Assembly (NCBI GenBank): GCA_021773015.1
Contig: JAJFKW010000001.1
Location: 2,897,305-2,961,304, forward strand
Source of the DNA: Woeseia sp.
GTDB taxonomy: Bacteria > Pseudomonadota > Gammaproteobacteria > Steroidobacterales > Woeseiaceae
Reading direction: 5' to 3'
DNA: 64,000 bases
The notes below the pieces were generated by a model. That model had not been told where the DNA came from and did no database searches. It saw only the letters and a program-made list of their open reading frames with translations. Shown here piece by piece: positions 10,916-18,930 of this stretch (position 1 is the stretch's first letter; every line of letters starts with the position of its first letter). The position numbers and the translations under genes are program-made.

Positions 10916-11434
10916 ATGAACAGCAGTAATGCGGATCAAGCGCGCAGGCGGCGCTTTGACCTTCTGGTAGCGACCATGAGTAAGGATATGTATCGCTACG
11001 CGGTCTGGCTTTCCCGGGATCAGGGCATAGCCGAGGACGTCGCCCAAGAAGCACTACTGCGGGCTTGGCGGTCATTGGACTCATTACGTGAGGACGCTGC
11101 CGCCAAACAGTGGTTGTTGACCATCGTGAGACGGGAAAATGCGCGATATTTTGAGCGCAAACGCCTGGAAACGGTGGATATCGATAATTTGACGCCGGCG
11201 CAATCGGCAATATTGGCAGAGTCCGACGATTCGGACGTGAGTGACCTAAGAGAGGCAATCTACAAACTGGATGACGATTACCGCGAACCGCTGGTGCTGC
11301 AGGTTCTGATGGGCCACAGCACCAAGGAAATCGCTGAGCTTATGGGAATTAATCCTGGCGCCGTATTAACGAGGCTACATCGCGCACGGCTCAAATTGAA
11401 AGTCGTAGTAGAAGAGACAAACCATGAATTGTGA
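10916..11434 (+). CDS. ECF-type RNA polymerase sigma factor
   Basis: A 172-residue sigma-70 family protein with region 2 (DMYRYAVWLSRD, then EDVAQEALLRAWRSL) and region 4 (YREPLVLQVLMGHSTKEIAELMGINPGAV as an HTH). This two-domain layout is typical of ECF sigma factors. The frame extends back to 10820, but the ATG at 10916 is the sensible start since homology begins about there. It overlaps the next gene, a DUF3379 anti-sigma candidate, by 11 bases, so the pair is translationally coupled. The HvfA-like gene follows 91 bases later. Inference: the sigma factor controls that gene and itself. Confidence 0.88.
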   Translation: MNSSNADQARRRRFDLLVATMSKDMYRYAVWLSRDQGIAEDVAQEALLRAWRSLDSLREDAAAKQWLLTIVRRENARYFERKRLETVDIDNLTPAQSAILAESDDSDVSDLREAIYKLDDDYREPLVLQVLMGHSTKEIAELMGINPGAVLTRLHRARLKLKVVVEETNHEL

Positions 11435-12164
11435 TGATTACAGGCAATCGATCGCTGCACAACCGACCCAGTCAGAAGATTGGGCCGCGCATGTCGCTGT
11501 CTGTGAAAACTGCGCAGAGTTTCGTGCCGAAATGCTGGCACTCGACGAGAAGATCAAATCCGCCCTGCAGATTGATGTACCCGATATCCGTATTCCGGAG
11601 CTTCCTGAAATCACTGTCGATCAGAACGATGGTGCCAGCAATGTTGTAACACTGCCAAAGCGACGCTCGATTGCTCGCAGCCTGCCTGCATGGGTCGGTT
11701 TGGCGGCGAGCCTGGCTGTCGCGGGCATCTTGGGCACCCGTTATCTCGTCGACGATACCGATCATTTGTCCCTAGCGGACGAGATTGTCGCCCACCTGGA
11801 CCATGAGCCGGGAGCCTTGCGGGTCACCAATACGCCAGTTTCTGAACGAAACTTTGCCAGTGTGGTCAGAGCAAATGCCGTAGATGTGGATCGCGACATG
11901 GGCCTAATCACCTATGCGAGAAGTTGCACGATCAACGGCAAGAAGATTCCGCATCTCGTGATGCAGGGGGAACGGGGACCCATAACTTTGTTGTTATTAC
12001 CGGATGAAGCCATCGACGCGGCCGTAGAGCTAATGGGCGACGGTATCAACGGGATTCTGCTGCCGTTTGGCGACAAAGGCAGCATTGCGATCATCGGTGA
12101 GCGCGGCGAGCGCTTAGATGAGGTAGAAGAAAGAGTGTTGAATTCGGTCAAATGGCGAACTTAA
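11424..12164 (+). CDS. DUF3379-type membrane anti-sigma factor
   Basis: A 246-residue protein with an N-terminal HX3CX2C zinc anti-sigma motif (His23, Cys27, Cys30; the segment reads HVAVCENC), plus a Cys at residue 3. A linker and a single hydrophobic helix follow near residues 83-101. The C-terminal part (about 145 residues) is probably periplasmic. This matches DUF3379 proteins encoded next to ECF sigma factors. The start overlaps the sigma gene by 11 bases. It likely binds and holds the sigma factor until a signal is sensed; zinc or thiol chemistry at the Cys residues is a plausible but unproven trigger. Two Cys-containing segments occur in the periplasmic part only once (near RSCTING). 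Confidence 0.8.
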   Translation: MNCDDYRQSIAAQPTQSEDWAAHVAVCENCAEFRAEMLALDEKIKSALQIDVPDIRIPELPEITVDQNDGASNVVTLPKRRSIARSLPAWVGLAASLAVAGILGTRYLVDDTDHLSLADEIVAHLDHEPGALRVTNTPVSERNFASVVRANAVDVDRDMGLITYARSCTINGKKIPHLVMQGERGPITLLLLPDEAIDAAVELMGDGINGILLPFGDKGSIAIIGERGERLDEVEERVLNSVKWRT

Positions 12165-12192
12165 TAAGCATATTTTGAGCGAAATTTTAAAC

Positions 12193-12232
12193 GCCCGGTT
12201 TCGGGCAAAAAATAAATGCCCAACCGGGGCAT
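12193..12232 (+). promoter_or_regulatory. Alternating complementary segments in the leader of the HvfA-like gene
   Basis: Four short G/C segments alternate upstream of the start codon: GCCCG (12193-12197), CGGGCA (12202-12207), TGCCC (12217-12221) and GGGGCA (12226-12231). Segment 1 can pair with 2, 2 with 3, and 3 with 4, so hairpins would be mutually exclusive. The last pairing extends to ATGCCC/GGGCAT. The structure ends 12 bases before the AGGAG ribosome binding site (12245-12249). No poly-T follows, so control of translation would be likelier than termination. Whether it is transcribed as part of a longer operon RNA is not known. Confidence 0.4.
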
Positions 12233-12255
12233 GTAACCAGAGGTAGGAGATTGAA

Positions 12256-12723
12256 ATGTCTGAGAAACAAATAGCAAAACCTGTTGCAATCGCAGTAGGC
12301 GCAGCACTGGCTGGCTCATTTGCAGTCGTTGGTGTCGCTAGTGCAGATACAGGCGTAAGCCCGTTTGCAATGACCACGCTGAGCGCTGGCTACATGCTAA
12401 GCACCGGCGAAGGCAGTTGTGGCGGAGATAAAGGCGGCGAAGGTAGCTGCGGTGGCGACAAGGGCGGCGAAGGTAGCTGCGGTGGCGACAAAGACGGCGA
12501 AGGTAGCTGTGGTGGCGACAAAGACGGCGAAGGTAGCTGTGGTGGCGACAAAGACGGCGAAGGTAGCTGTGGTGGCGACAAAGACGGCGAAGGTAGCTGC
12601 GGCGGCGACAAAGACGCTGAAGGCAAATGCGGTGAAGGCAAATGTGGCGGCGATAAAGAAGACGCTGGCGACAAAGATGCTGAAGGCAAATGCGGCGAAG
12701 GCAAGTGTGGCGGATCTGTATAA
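12256..12723 (+). CDS. HvfA-like secreted Cys-rich repeat protein (putative metal-binding RiPP precursor)
   Basis: A 155-residue protein. Residues 1-31 form a signal peptide with probable cleavage after ASA. The segment FAMTTLSAGYML is characteristic of the HvfA family of copper-binding precursor peptides. Then come seven EGSCGGDK units, a first EGKCGEGKCGG module, a short DKEDAGDKDA linker and a second EGKCGEGKCGG module: 11 Cys in all, none outside the array. In known HvfA systems, Cys in EGKCG motifs are converted to oxazolone/thioamide by a DUF692 enzyme with a DUF2063 partner. Neither gene is present nearby. The preceding ECF sigma and DUF3379 genes are the likely regulators. AGGAG lies six bases before the ATG, and a strong terminator follows. 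Alternative: an unmodified Cys-rich metal sponge. Confidence 0.85.
   Translation: MSEKQIAKPVAIAVGAALAGSFAVVGVASADTGVSPFAMTTLSAGYMLSTGEGSCGGDKGGEGSCGGDKGGEGSCGGDKDGEGSCGGDKDGEGSCGGDKDGEGSCGGDKDGEGSCGGDKDAEGKCGEGKCGGDKEDAGDKDAEGKCGEGKCGGSV
12421..12630 (+). repeat. 30-bp tandem coding repeat array
   Basis: Seven 30-base units lie in frame inside the HvfA-like gene, each encoding a GGDK-(G/D)-(G/A)-EG-(S/K)-C decapeptide. The units from 12481 to 12570 are identical to one another, and the unit ending at 12600 differs by a single base. The outer units (12421-12480 and 12601-12630) are more diverged. This pattern indicates recent expansion by slippage or unequal recombination. There are no spacers, so it is not a CRISPR array. 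Confidence 0.95.
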
Positions 12724-12753
12724 GACCCGCTAGCTAGTCTTTAGGATAAAGAG

Positions 12754-12782
12754 GGGTCAGAGCGGTGCTCTGGCCCTTTTTT
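12754..12782 (+). terminator. Rho-independent terminator after the HvfA-like gene
   Basis: A 10-base-pair stem (GGGTCAGAGC with GCTCTGGCCC, one G-T wobble) closes a GGT triloop and is followed directly by six T. It lies 31 bases after the stop codon. It should end transcription of the sigma / anti-sigma / HvfA-like unit before tag. Confidence 0.92.
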
Positions 12783-12855
12783 AATTTCTTGTTTTCTAAG
12801 ATATAGTCTAAATTCTCCTGCTGCACAGAACCCCAACCATTGTTATTCTCTGTGT

Positions 12856-13443
12856 ATGCCAAAAAAAGTAAAACGTTGTGGATGGGCAGGCGATACCAGT
12901 CTCGCCTACATTGAGTACCACGATAAAGAATGGGGTGTGCCCGTTTGGGATGACCGCACGCAATTCGAATTTCTCATTTTGGAAGGCGCACAAGCAGGCC
13001 TAAGTTGGTCAACCATACTCAACAAACGTGCTGGCTATCGCAAGCACTTCGCGGAATTCGACGTTGAAAAAGTAGCGCGTTTCACGGACAAACGCGTGGA
13101 AAAAATTCTCAAAGATCCAGCCATCGTTCGCAATCGTTTGAAAGTTAATTCAGCGGTCATCAATGCGAAAGCGTTTATCAAAGTACAGGAAGAGTTCGAT
13201 GGCTTCTGTAACTACATATGGGGCTTCGTCGGCGGGAAACCAAAACAAAATCGTTTTAAAACGATGCAGGACGTACCTGCAACATCTAAGGAATCAGATG
13301 CTCTTAGCAAGGACTTAAAGGCGCGCGGCTTCAAATTTGTTGGCAGTACAATTATCTACGCGCACATGCAGGCGACAGGTCTGGTCAATGATCATCAGAC
13401 TTCATGCTTTCGATATAAAGCTTGCAAGGCCTTAAGCAACTAA
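12856..13443 (+). CDS. tag: DNA-3-methyladenine glycosylase I
   Basis: Tag removes 3-methyladenine from alkylated DNA. The 195-residue protein starts with KRCGWAG and has YHDKEWGVP and the LEGAQAGLSWSTIL segment of the HhH glycosylase fold. The zinc-site residues of the family are visible: Cys near residue 7, His in EYHDKEW, and the C-terminal HQTSC. Length is normal. It is a single gene, separated from the upstream module by the terminator. Confidence 0.95.
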   Translation: MPKKVKRCGWAGDTSLAYIEYHDKEWGVPVWDDRTQFEFLILEGAQAGLSWSTILNKRAGYRKHFAEFDVEKVARFTDKRVEKILKDPAIVRNRLKVNSAVINAKAFIKVQEEFDGFCNYIWGFVGGKPKQNRFKTMQDVPATSKESDALSKDLKARGFKFVGSTIIYAHMQATGLVNDHQTSCFRYKACKALSN

Positions 13444-13519
13444 TCGGCGACGATCAACAAGCTGTATTTACCCGACGGCTTGCGGCAGACGATAGCTGAG
13501 AAAACCCTCGATTTTCTTG

Positions 13520-13547
13520 CAATATTTCGTTTGGCAACCGAATATTG
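13520..13547. other. Imperfect inverted repeat downstream of tag
   Basis: CAATATT and AATATTG form the arms of a hairpin that continues inward with GTT/AAC after one wobble and one mismatch. It lies 77 bases after tag and 45 bases before the next start codon. It is followed by only three T, so it could be a weak terminator or an operator for the following membrane-protein gene. No choice between these can be made from the sequence. Confidence 0.35.
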
Positions 13548-13591
13548 TTTCCCTCCCATATTCGAACAATAATTAGAAACAGGGGAATGAA

Positions 13592-14023
13592 ATGAGCGGG
13601 AATAATCAAAGCGCTGTTCACTGGAGTTTTTGGCTTATTGGTGTGGTTTGTCTATTGTGGAATTGCCTGGGAGCGATGGCATATCTCAGTGAATTCGATA
13701 CCAACGCGGTTGCGGCAATGGATGAGTTTCGGCGATCGCTGATCGATCAACGACCGGCCTGGGCAACGGCGGCGTTTGCAATTGCTGTTTGGGGTGGTGC
13801 GCTGGGCTGTTTGGTGTTGCTGCTGCGCAAGTCTTTTGCCTTCTATTTGCTGGCTGCATCTTTGCTAGGCGTCGTTGTGCAAATGACTTACAACTATACG
13901 ATGGCGGGGAACATTGACTCATATGGGCCCGGTGGACATGCCATGTCCGCAATGATTCTCGGCGTCGCACTGTTTTTAGTCTTTTACACAAAGTACGCGG
14001 AGCGCAACGGTTGGGTAGTCTAG
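13592..14023 (+). CDS. Small four-helix membrane protein, unknown function
   Basis: A 143-residue protein with four hydrophobic helices (near residues 10-31, 57-77, 82-102 and 113-133) and few charged residues between them. The layout resembles DoxX-sized membrane proteins, but I see no motif that supports a specific family. AGGGGAATGAAATG gives a clear ribosome binding site. It appears to be transcribed alone. Confidence 0.7.
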   Translation: MSGNNQSAVHWSFWLIGVVCLLWNCLGAMAYLSEFDTNAVAAMDEFRRSLIDQRPAWATAAFAIAVWGGALGCLVLLLRKSFAFYLLAASLLGVVVQMTYNYTMAGNIDSYGPGGHAMSAMILGVALFLVFYTKYAERNGWVV

Positions 14024-14130
14024 TTGGTTCGGCACATTGAATTCGTAGATCGAATTGGTCAGACGTCCTAGTCATGTGGCGACAGGCTGCGTGACTAGCA
14101 AAGTCACAATGAGTAGTACGGAATTTAACT

Positions 14131-14511
14131 ATGAGCGTCATTTTTGACGAAGTATTCAATGCCTTAAGGGCGATTATGGTTCCGTTAACAGACTCGCTGG
14201 ACGTGGTTTGCGATGAGCCAGGTAACTACGACGTCAACACTTTTTATACCCGAGAAAACAAGCAGCGCCTTTGGTTCGGCGGAGTGCGGACGAAAAAGAA
14301 TTACGTCAGCTATCACTTAATGCCTATATACATGAACCCGGAATTATTAAAGACGACGTCGCTAGAGCTGAAAAAGCGTATGCAAGGCAAGTCATGTTTC
14401 AACTTCAAATTGCTTGACGATACCCTGTTCGCAGAACTTGCGGTGTTGACGGAGCTCGGCCTACAAGACCTAAAAGCTAAAGGTCTGCTCAATAATGCTG
14501 ATTCATTGTGA
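14131..14511 (+). CDS. Conserved hypothetical soluble protein
   Basis: A 126-residue protein with no signal peptide or membrane helix. The central part (FGGVRTKKNYVSYHLMPIY, then RMQGKSCFNFK) resembles small proteins of the DUF1801/iron-chaperone-like fold that end with a Phe-containing strand, but the match is by eye only and no function is claimed. It ends 16 bases from the convergent DapA-family gene. Confidence 0.55.
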   Translation: MSVIFDEVFNALRAIMVPLTDSLDVVCDEPGNYDVNTFYTRENKQRLWFGGVRTKKNYVSYHLMPIYMNPELLKTTSLELKKRMQGKSCFNFKLLDDTLFAELAVLTELGLQDLKAKGLLNNADSL

Positions 14512-14527
14512 ATTGCGCGTCAAATAG

Positions 14528-15448
14528 CTAAGCCTCGAGTCCTGGCATCGAAAAAGAGAAGTCCTCTAATTGTTGCAGCAGCTCGCTTCTCTGCGTATTG
14601 GTCAGTGGCAAAAGCGGCGGCCGTACCCTAAGCCATTGTTGATCGTTGGCGTATCGGGCAATGGTTGCTTTTAGTGCGGCGATCATCGGAAACTGCTGCA
14701 CAATGCCGCGCAGTGCAGATAGCTCTGACTGCATCAAACTGGCATTTTCGCTTTGCCAATTTTCGTAGAGTTTGACGATCGCGGCTGGGTTAACATTCGC
14801 CGTCGCGGAAATGCACCCTGCGCCGCCGTTTTGCATTGTCCGCAAAAGAAAGTCTTCGCTGCCGGCAAAAATCCTGAAGTCGTCCCATTTTGCGGACAAC
14901 ATCGCCGCGGTGTTTTGCCAGTCACCGGAGCTATCTTTGATACCGACAACAACGGTCGGATAGGCTTTTATCAAGCGCTCGATGAGGTTGATGCTAAGCC
15001 CGATCTGAGATATCGGTGGTATATGGTAGAGGTAAATTCTTAAAGCGTCGCTACCGACGCGTTCCATAACCTCTGCATAGCTGCGAAACAAACCGTCGTC
15101 ACTGACACCTTTGTAAAAAAACGGTGGCAACATCAGCGTTCCGCGACAACCCAATTTAACCGTATGTGCAGCGAGCCTGACGGTGTCCGTCAACGCGCAT
15201 AGACCGCTACCTGGCATAAGCTGGTGCGGCGAAGTGCCCCCCTCAACGATCTGATCGAGCAATGAAATCTTTTCGTCAACCGATAATGAGTTGCCTTCGC
15301 TATTGGTGCCGAAGACTGCAATACCAACGCCTTGTTCGTCAAGCCAACGACATTGGCGTGCAAGACGTCTTCCACAGGGATTCAAGTTTTCATCAAATGG
15401 AACAACGACGGGTGTTAACACGCCGGAAAATCTCTCGTTAAGCGTCAT
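14528..15448 (-). CDS. DapA-family aldolase/lyase
   Basis: A 306-residue TIM-barrel protein of the dihydrodipicolinate synthase / N-acetylneuraminate lyase superfamily. The Schiff-base Lys is in VVGIKDSSGD near residue 170, the Tyr of the catalytic triad is in YLYHIPP near 141, and the GTNSEGNSLS segment matches the usual GTTGE region with a Thr-to-Asn change. It lies 33 bases downstream of the subtilase gene rather than in a lysine operon. The Asn-Ser in place of the classical Thr-Thr pair argues against true DapA. It may be a KDG/sugar-acid aldolase type. Confidence 0.75.
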   Translation of the reverse strand: MTLNERFSGVLTPVVVPFDENLNPCGRRLARQCRWLDEQGVGIAVFGTNSEGNSLSVDEKISLLDQIVEGGTSPHQLMPGSGLCALTDTVRLAAHTVKLGCRGTLMLPPFFYKGVSDDGLFRSYAEVMERVGSDALRIYLYHIPPISQIGLSINLIERLIKAYPTVVVGIKDSSGDWQNTAAMLSAKWDDFRIFAGSEDFLLRTMQNGGAGCISATANVNPAAIVKLYENWQSENASLMQSELSALRGIVQQFPMIAALKATIARYANDQQWLRVRPPLLPLTNTQRSELLQQLEDFSFSMPGLEA

Positions 15449-15481
15449 AGGCGATTACTGGCAAATTGAGTTTTATAAAGT

Positions 15482-18400
15482 TTACGGACTTGTCGCACAA
15501 TTACCCGGTGCATTTGCTGTTTGCAGGTTATCGATTCTGACGATAGTGAGGTCGACCGGTCCCTGTGGCGAGTTATGCGACACGGCTCCCAGGTGAATCG
15601 AATCGGTACTCAAGTTAGCCCAGTCGATCGTAATGTCCCCGGTAGTGCCCGCGGTCACGGCCGCGGGTCCCGTTGCGGTCATGTTGCCAGCGTCGTCATT
15701 CAATCCAAGTTGCCATGCTAACAAACAGAAATTTGCGCCAGCGCCACCGCCGCCTACACTATTGTCCGTATCGAAGCCATGAATAAATATCTCGTAAAAT
15801 CCGGCAGGCGGATCAAAAATGGTCACGCGCTCTTCTGATGTAGATTCACCGCTAACTGCGACTCTGGTAAAGAAGTCTCCGTCAGGGCTGTAATAGACGT
15901 ACATATCAAGATCGTCGTCACCGTCGGTGAATTCGTCGCGTAATTCGAAGCGGATAAACGCCTGATTAGCCGGTACCGAAAAGGTTTGTAATTGCACGCC
16001 GCCGCCCAGACGCCGCGTAAAGGTCTTACTAGGATCTTCATCCACGAATAACGACGTGGTGTCCGCAAAGTTCAGTCCGTGAACGCGCGGTAAATAGGTT
16101 CCGGTATAGCCGAAATCAACGGGAAAAGTAAAAGTATCGGTGGTACCGGTCGAAAACACTTCACCAGGTGCCGCGACCGAGCTCGGTAATACGGCGACCG
16201 GACTGCGGACAATATGATCCGCACCGCGCCAGGTCACCGTTCCGAAGCGCCATAAGTCCAATGGTCCGCTTTGGAAACTTGCAGTAACGTCATAGCTGAC
16301 GCTTTGTCCAGGCGCAACGGTAATACTCGGCGGCGTAACCTGCAGGTTGATACCAGAAGGCGCCTCTATTTCCAGCGAATAGGATTCCGATTCGTCACTT
16401 ACGTTCGAAACGGTTCTTGATACAGTTTGACTGCCGGTCAATCGGGATATGGAAATTGACGGCTGATTCATTTGCGCGGCGTCAAAAGATTTGCCCGCTG
16501 CGATGAGCTCGTCACATCGCGCCTGATCGACGTCGGGCGAATCGATTCCACACGAGTATGCATCGTAATCGTCGTCACTCAAATCATACACAAGACCCGG
16601 GTTGTTGGCCGTATTCGGGGCGATGTGACCCGCACCGTAATCGAAAGCATTCGCGGGCGTCGACGCATCGGGTTGAAACACATCCTGTCGAGCGGTGGTG
16701 ATTAATGCCGACTTAATGGCTGCGGGGCTCCACGTTGGATGCGCTTGTCGCAATAGCGCCGCGACGCCTGTGACATGCGGTGTTGACATCGACGTGCCGC
16801 TGAGAAAGGCGTAGTTCTCATCAGGCATTCCGGTTATCGACAAGGGTGTGTTGCCGGCGAGAATATTGATGCCAGGCGCCGTGACGTCCGGCTTCAATAT
16901 GTCGCCGGAGGTCCCCGGTCCGCGCGACGAAAACGTCGCCATGACATTCCCTTCATCCGTTTCAGTCAGAAGCAGATTCTTATCCAGGACCATTTCAACG
17001 GTTTGCCCGTCATTCAGTTCGTCGAACAGCAACATGCCATCAGCTTGTCCCATCATGACCGCAGGAATATCAGAAAAGCCCGAGGCACCAAACATAACTA
17101 CCGGGTCGCCAGCAATGTTGAATATGACCGCCGCAATCGCGCCCGCATCGTCCGCGTTCTCGACCATAATGTCGAATGCACAACCGCTGCGTTGCATGAA
17201 AGCAATATTCCCTGCAAGCTCGTCGCCATTGTCAATTGGTTCGCAACCGTCGTAGGTTGTTCCTGGGCTGCCGTCCGGTTGCGTGTCGTCGCCATCGTCT
17301 ACCAATACTAATTCTGCTTCAATTGGATCCATGCCTTGTAATCGCGGTGTGAATACGGCTTCCCGTACAGGATACAAGCTAGCTACGGACGGCGGTGAGG
17401 CGACTTCTATAGCCTCTCGCGAGTGTTCGCCATCTCTGCTTGAAGCGGCAACGGTAATAACCGCGGGGTTGCCGGCTGGCGAGCCAATGGTGCCAAGGCC
17501 AGGACCCTCATTGCCTGCAGCGACGACTGTCAATATGCCTGCTTTAGCTGCGCCAATAAGCGCGATGTCGTCGGGCGCAACGAGGTCCAACATCGTGCTG
17601 CCGACGGAATAGTTTATGAGATGGACGCCGTCAGCGACTGCAGTGTCGATTGCATTGGCGAGATCGGAGGTGTTGCAAGTCGCGGCGATATCACCGGTGC
17701 GAACCCAACAAGCTTTATAAACCGCAATGCGCGCCTTGGGCGCTATACCTTCCGCTCTGCCAAACGAAATGCCGTAAATTTCGACGTCAGCTTTGTTACC
17801 GGCCGCCGTCGTCGCGACATGCGTCCCATGACCAAAAACATCGGCAGGAGAAAGCAACTCTTCCGGATCGATCGGCATGCTGGCCAGCGCGCCCTGAGCA
17901 AAAATGCGTGCACCGATGACTTTGTTATTACAGCTGCCGTCTGGAAATCCATCTCCAGATTCGCAAATGCCGCTCCAGTTTTCTGGCTCATCGAATTCCA
18001 GAATATCGTCTCTGATCTTGAAGCGACGACATAGCCACAGGCCCAGCAGACTGGTTTCTGCAAACGACCCGCGGCAAAAACCCGGTCGATCTGCTTCGCG
18101 TGTGTCACTCAGAGATGGGTGGTTGGGTGCTATGCCGCTATCAATGACGCCGATAATGATGCCGTCGCCGTCAAGGCCCGGAGTGCCGCGCAGTCCGACA
18201 TCGGCATCGAACAAGCCCAAGAAGGACGGGCTACTGCGTGTCACCAGGGGCCGAATTTCGTCTTCCCATACGCGTAAAACTCGTTCGTCGCGTTTCAGCT
18301 TGTTGGCATGCGCTGGCGACATCTTTGCGGCAAAGCCGTTGAGGCTATAGCGATAGCTGTAGATCTTCTGTACCGAGGTGCCAATGTCCCTCAACACTGC

Positions 18401-18766
18401 GTCTTGTTCTGCGCCAAGTTTGTTGGCGTAGCTCTCTACAACAGGGTTACTTTTGTTGAAAGACTGCATCACGCCGCTGCTTGCAGCCGCAGTTCCTTTT
18501 CCAGACGAACGCATTAATGCTTCAGATGCGGAGGGCTGTTTTAGCTGCACGATATAAGTCTTCGGAATCGATTGGTCGTCTACAGCGGGTTGTAGCGTGG
18601 CCCGATTCGGTATCTTACGCATATTGCCGCTGTCGTCGCCGTAGGCAACCGTGACCAGCAAAAATATGCCTAATAGTATGCGTCTAGTGGTGCCCACAGA
18701 TCCGCGCCTTGCGATTGACAGGTTTGCAGCAATTTGAGCGTAGTGAAGATGCTTGGCGTAGGCCAT
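15482..18766 (-). CDS. Large secreted subtilisin-like serine protease (S8) with PA domain
   Basis: About 1,094 residues from ATG 18766 (a GTG at 18808 adds 14). Numbering from the GTG: a long basic N-region and hydrophobic signal near 43-57; an inhibitor-I9-like propeptide (TYIVQLK to about 185); catalytic Asp in VIDSGIAPNHP (223); His in HGTHVA (326); oxyanion Asn in AAGNEGPG (432); an inserted PA domain around 485-605; and catalytic Ser in SGTSMSTPHVTG (672). After about 740 comes an Fn3-like domain and a beta-rich C-terminus with GDDDLDMYVYYSPDG, like pre-peptidase C-terminal domains. This cucumisin-type layout is common in marine Gammaproteobacteria that digest extracellular protein. Confidence 0.9.
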   Translation of the reverse strand: MAYAKHLHYAQIAANLSIARRGSVGTTRRILLGIFLLVTVAYGDDSGNMRKIPNRATLQPAVDDQSIPKTYIVQLKQPSASEALMRSSGKGTAAASSGVMQSFNKSNPVVESYANKLGAEQDAVLRDIGTSVQKIYSYRYSLNGFAAKMSPAHANKLKRDERVLRVWEDEIRPLVTRSSPSFLGLFDADVGLRGTPGLDGDGIIIGVIDSGIAPNHPSLSDTREADRPGFCRGSFAETSLLGLWLCRRFKIRDDILEFDEPENWSGICESGDGFPDGSCNNKVIGARIFAQGALASMPIDPEELLSPADVFGHGTHVATTAAGNKADVEIYGISFGRAEGIAPKARIAVYKACWVRTGDIAATCNTSDLANAIDTAVADGVHLINYSVGSTMLDLVAPDDIALIGAAKAGILTVVAAGNEGPGLGTIGSPAGNPAVITVAASSRDGEHSREAIEVASPPSVASLYPVREAVFTPRLQGMDPIEAELVLVDDGDDTQPDGSPGTTYDGCEPIDNGDELAGNIAFMQRSGCAFDIMVENADDAGAIAAVIFNIAGDPVVMFGASGFSDIPAVMMGQADGMLLFDELNDGQTVEMVLDKNLLLTETDEGNVMATFSSRGPGTSGDILKPDVTAPGINILAGNTPLSITGMPDENYAFLSGTSMSTPHVTGVAALLRQAHPTWSPAAIKSALITTARQDVFQPDASTPANAFDYGAGHIAPNTANNPGLVYDLSDDDYDAYSCGIDSPDVDQARCDELIAAGKSFDAAQMNQPSISISRLTGSQTVSRTVSNVSDESESYSLEIEAPSGINLQVTPPSITVAPGQSVSYDVTASFQSGPLDLWRFGTVTWRGADHIVRSPVAVLPSSVAAPGEVFSTGTTDTFTFPVDFGYTGTYLPRVHGLNFADTTSLFVDEDPSKTFTRRLGGGVQLQTFSVPANQAFIRFELRDEFTDGDDDLDMYVYYSPDGDFFTRVAVSGESTSEERVTIFDPPAGFYEIFIHGFDTDNSVGGGGAGANFCLLAWQLGLNDDAGNMTATGPAAVTAGTTGDITIDWANLSTDSIHLGAVSHNSPQGPVDLTIVRIDNLQTANAPGNCATSP

Positions 18767-18930
18767 AGCAACTCGTTTCAACGCCCTCCGGTACCGCGCG
18801 CCTCTCACGCTGGTGCCTAATCTTATTTCAACGAAAAAGCTGTAAACCCTGATTTTACAAAGAAACTTAGCACATCGCGGTGAGTTTCCGCTAGCGCTGC
18901 CTGCAACTGTCTGTATTTAATGCATTCCTG

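Noticed and set aside
10878-12217. Similar GGGC plus A-rich plus TAAAT strings upstream of the ECF sigma gene (10878-10891) and the HvfA-like gene (12203-12217), as a possible shared ECF promoter
   Set aside because: Alignment needs a one-base gap and relies on an A-run; no GGAAC/CGTC-type ECF boxes are present. The match is within chance for A-rich leaders.
12421-12630. CRISPR array
   Set aside because: The 30-base units are contiguous without spacers and lie in a reading frame with coding constraint.
12390-12733. Long frames on both strands over the repeat array (Ser-Pro-His-rich and Ala-Lys-Val-rich products)
   Set aside because: A 30-base period keeps all frames open. They are shadows of the HvfA-like gene.
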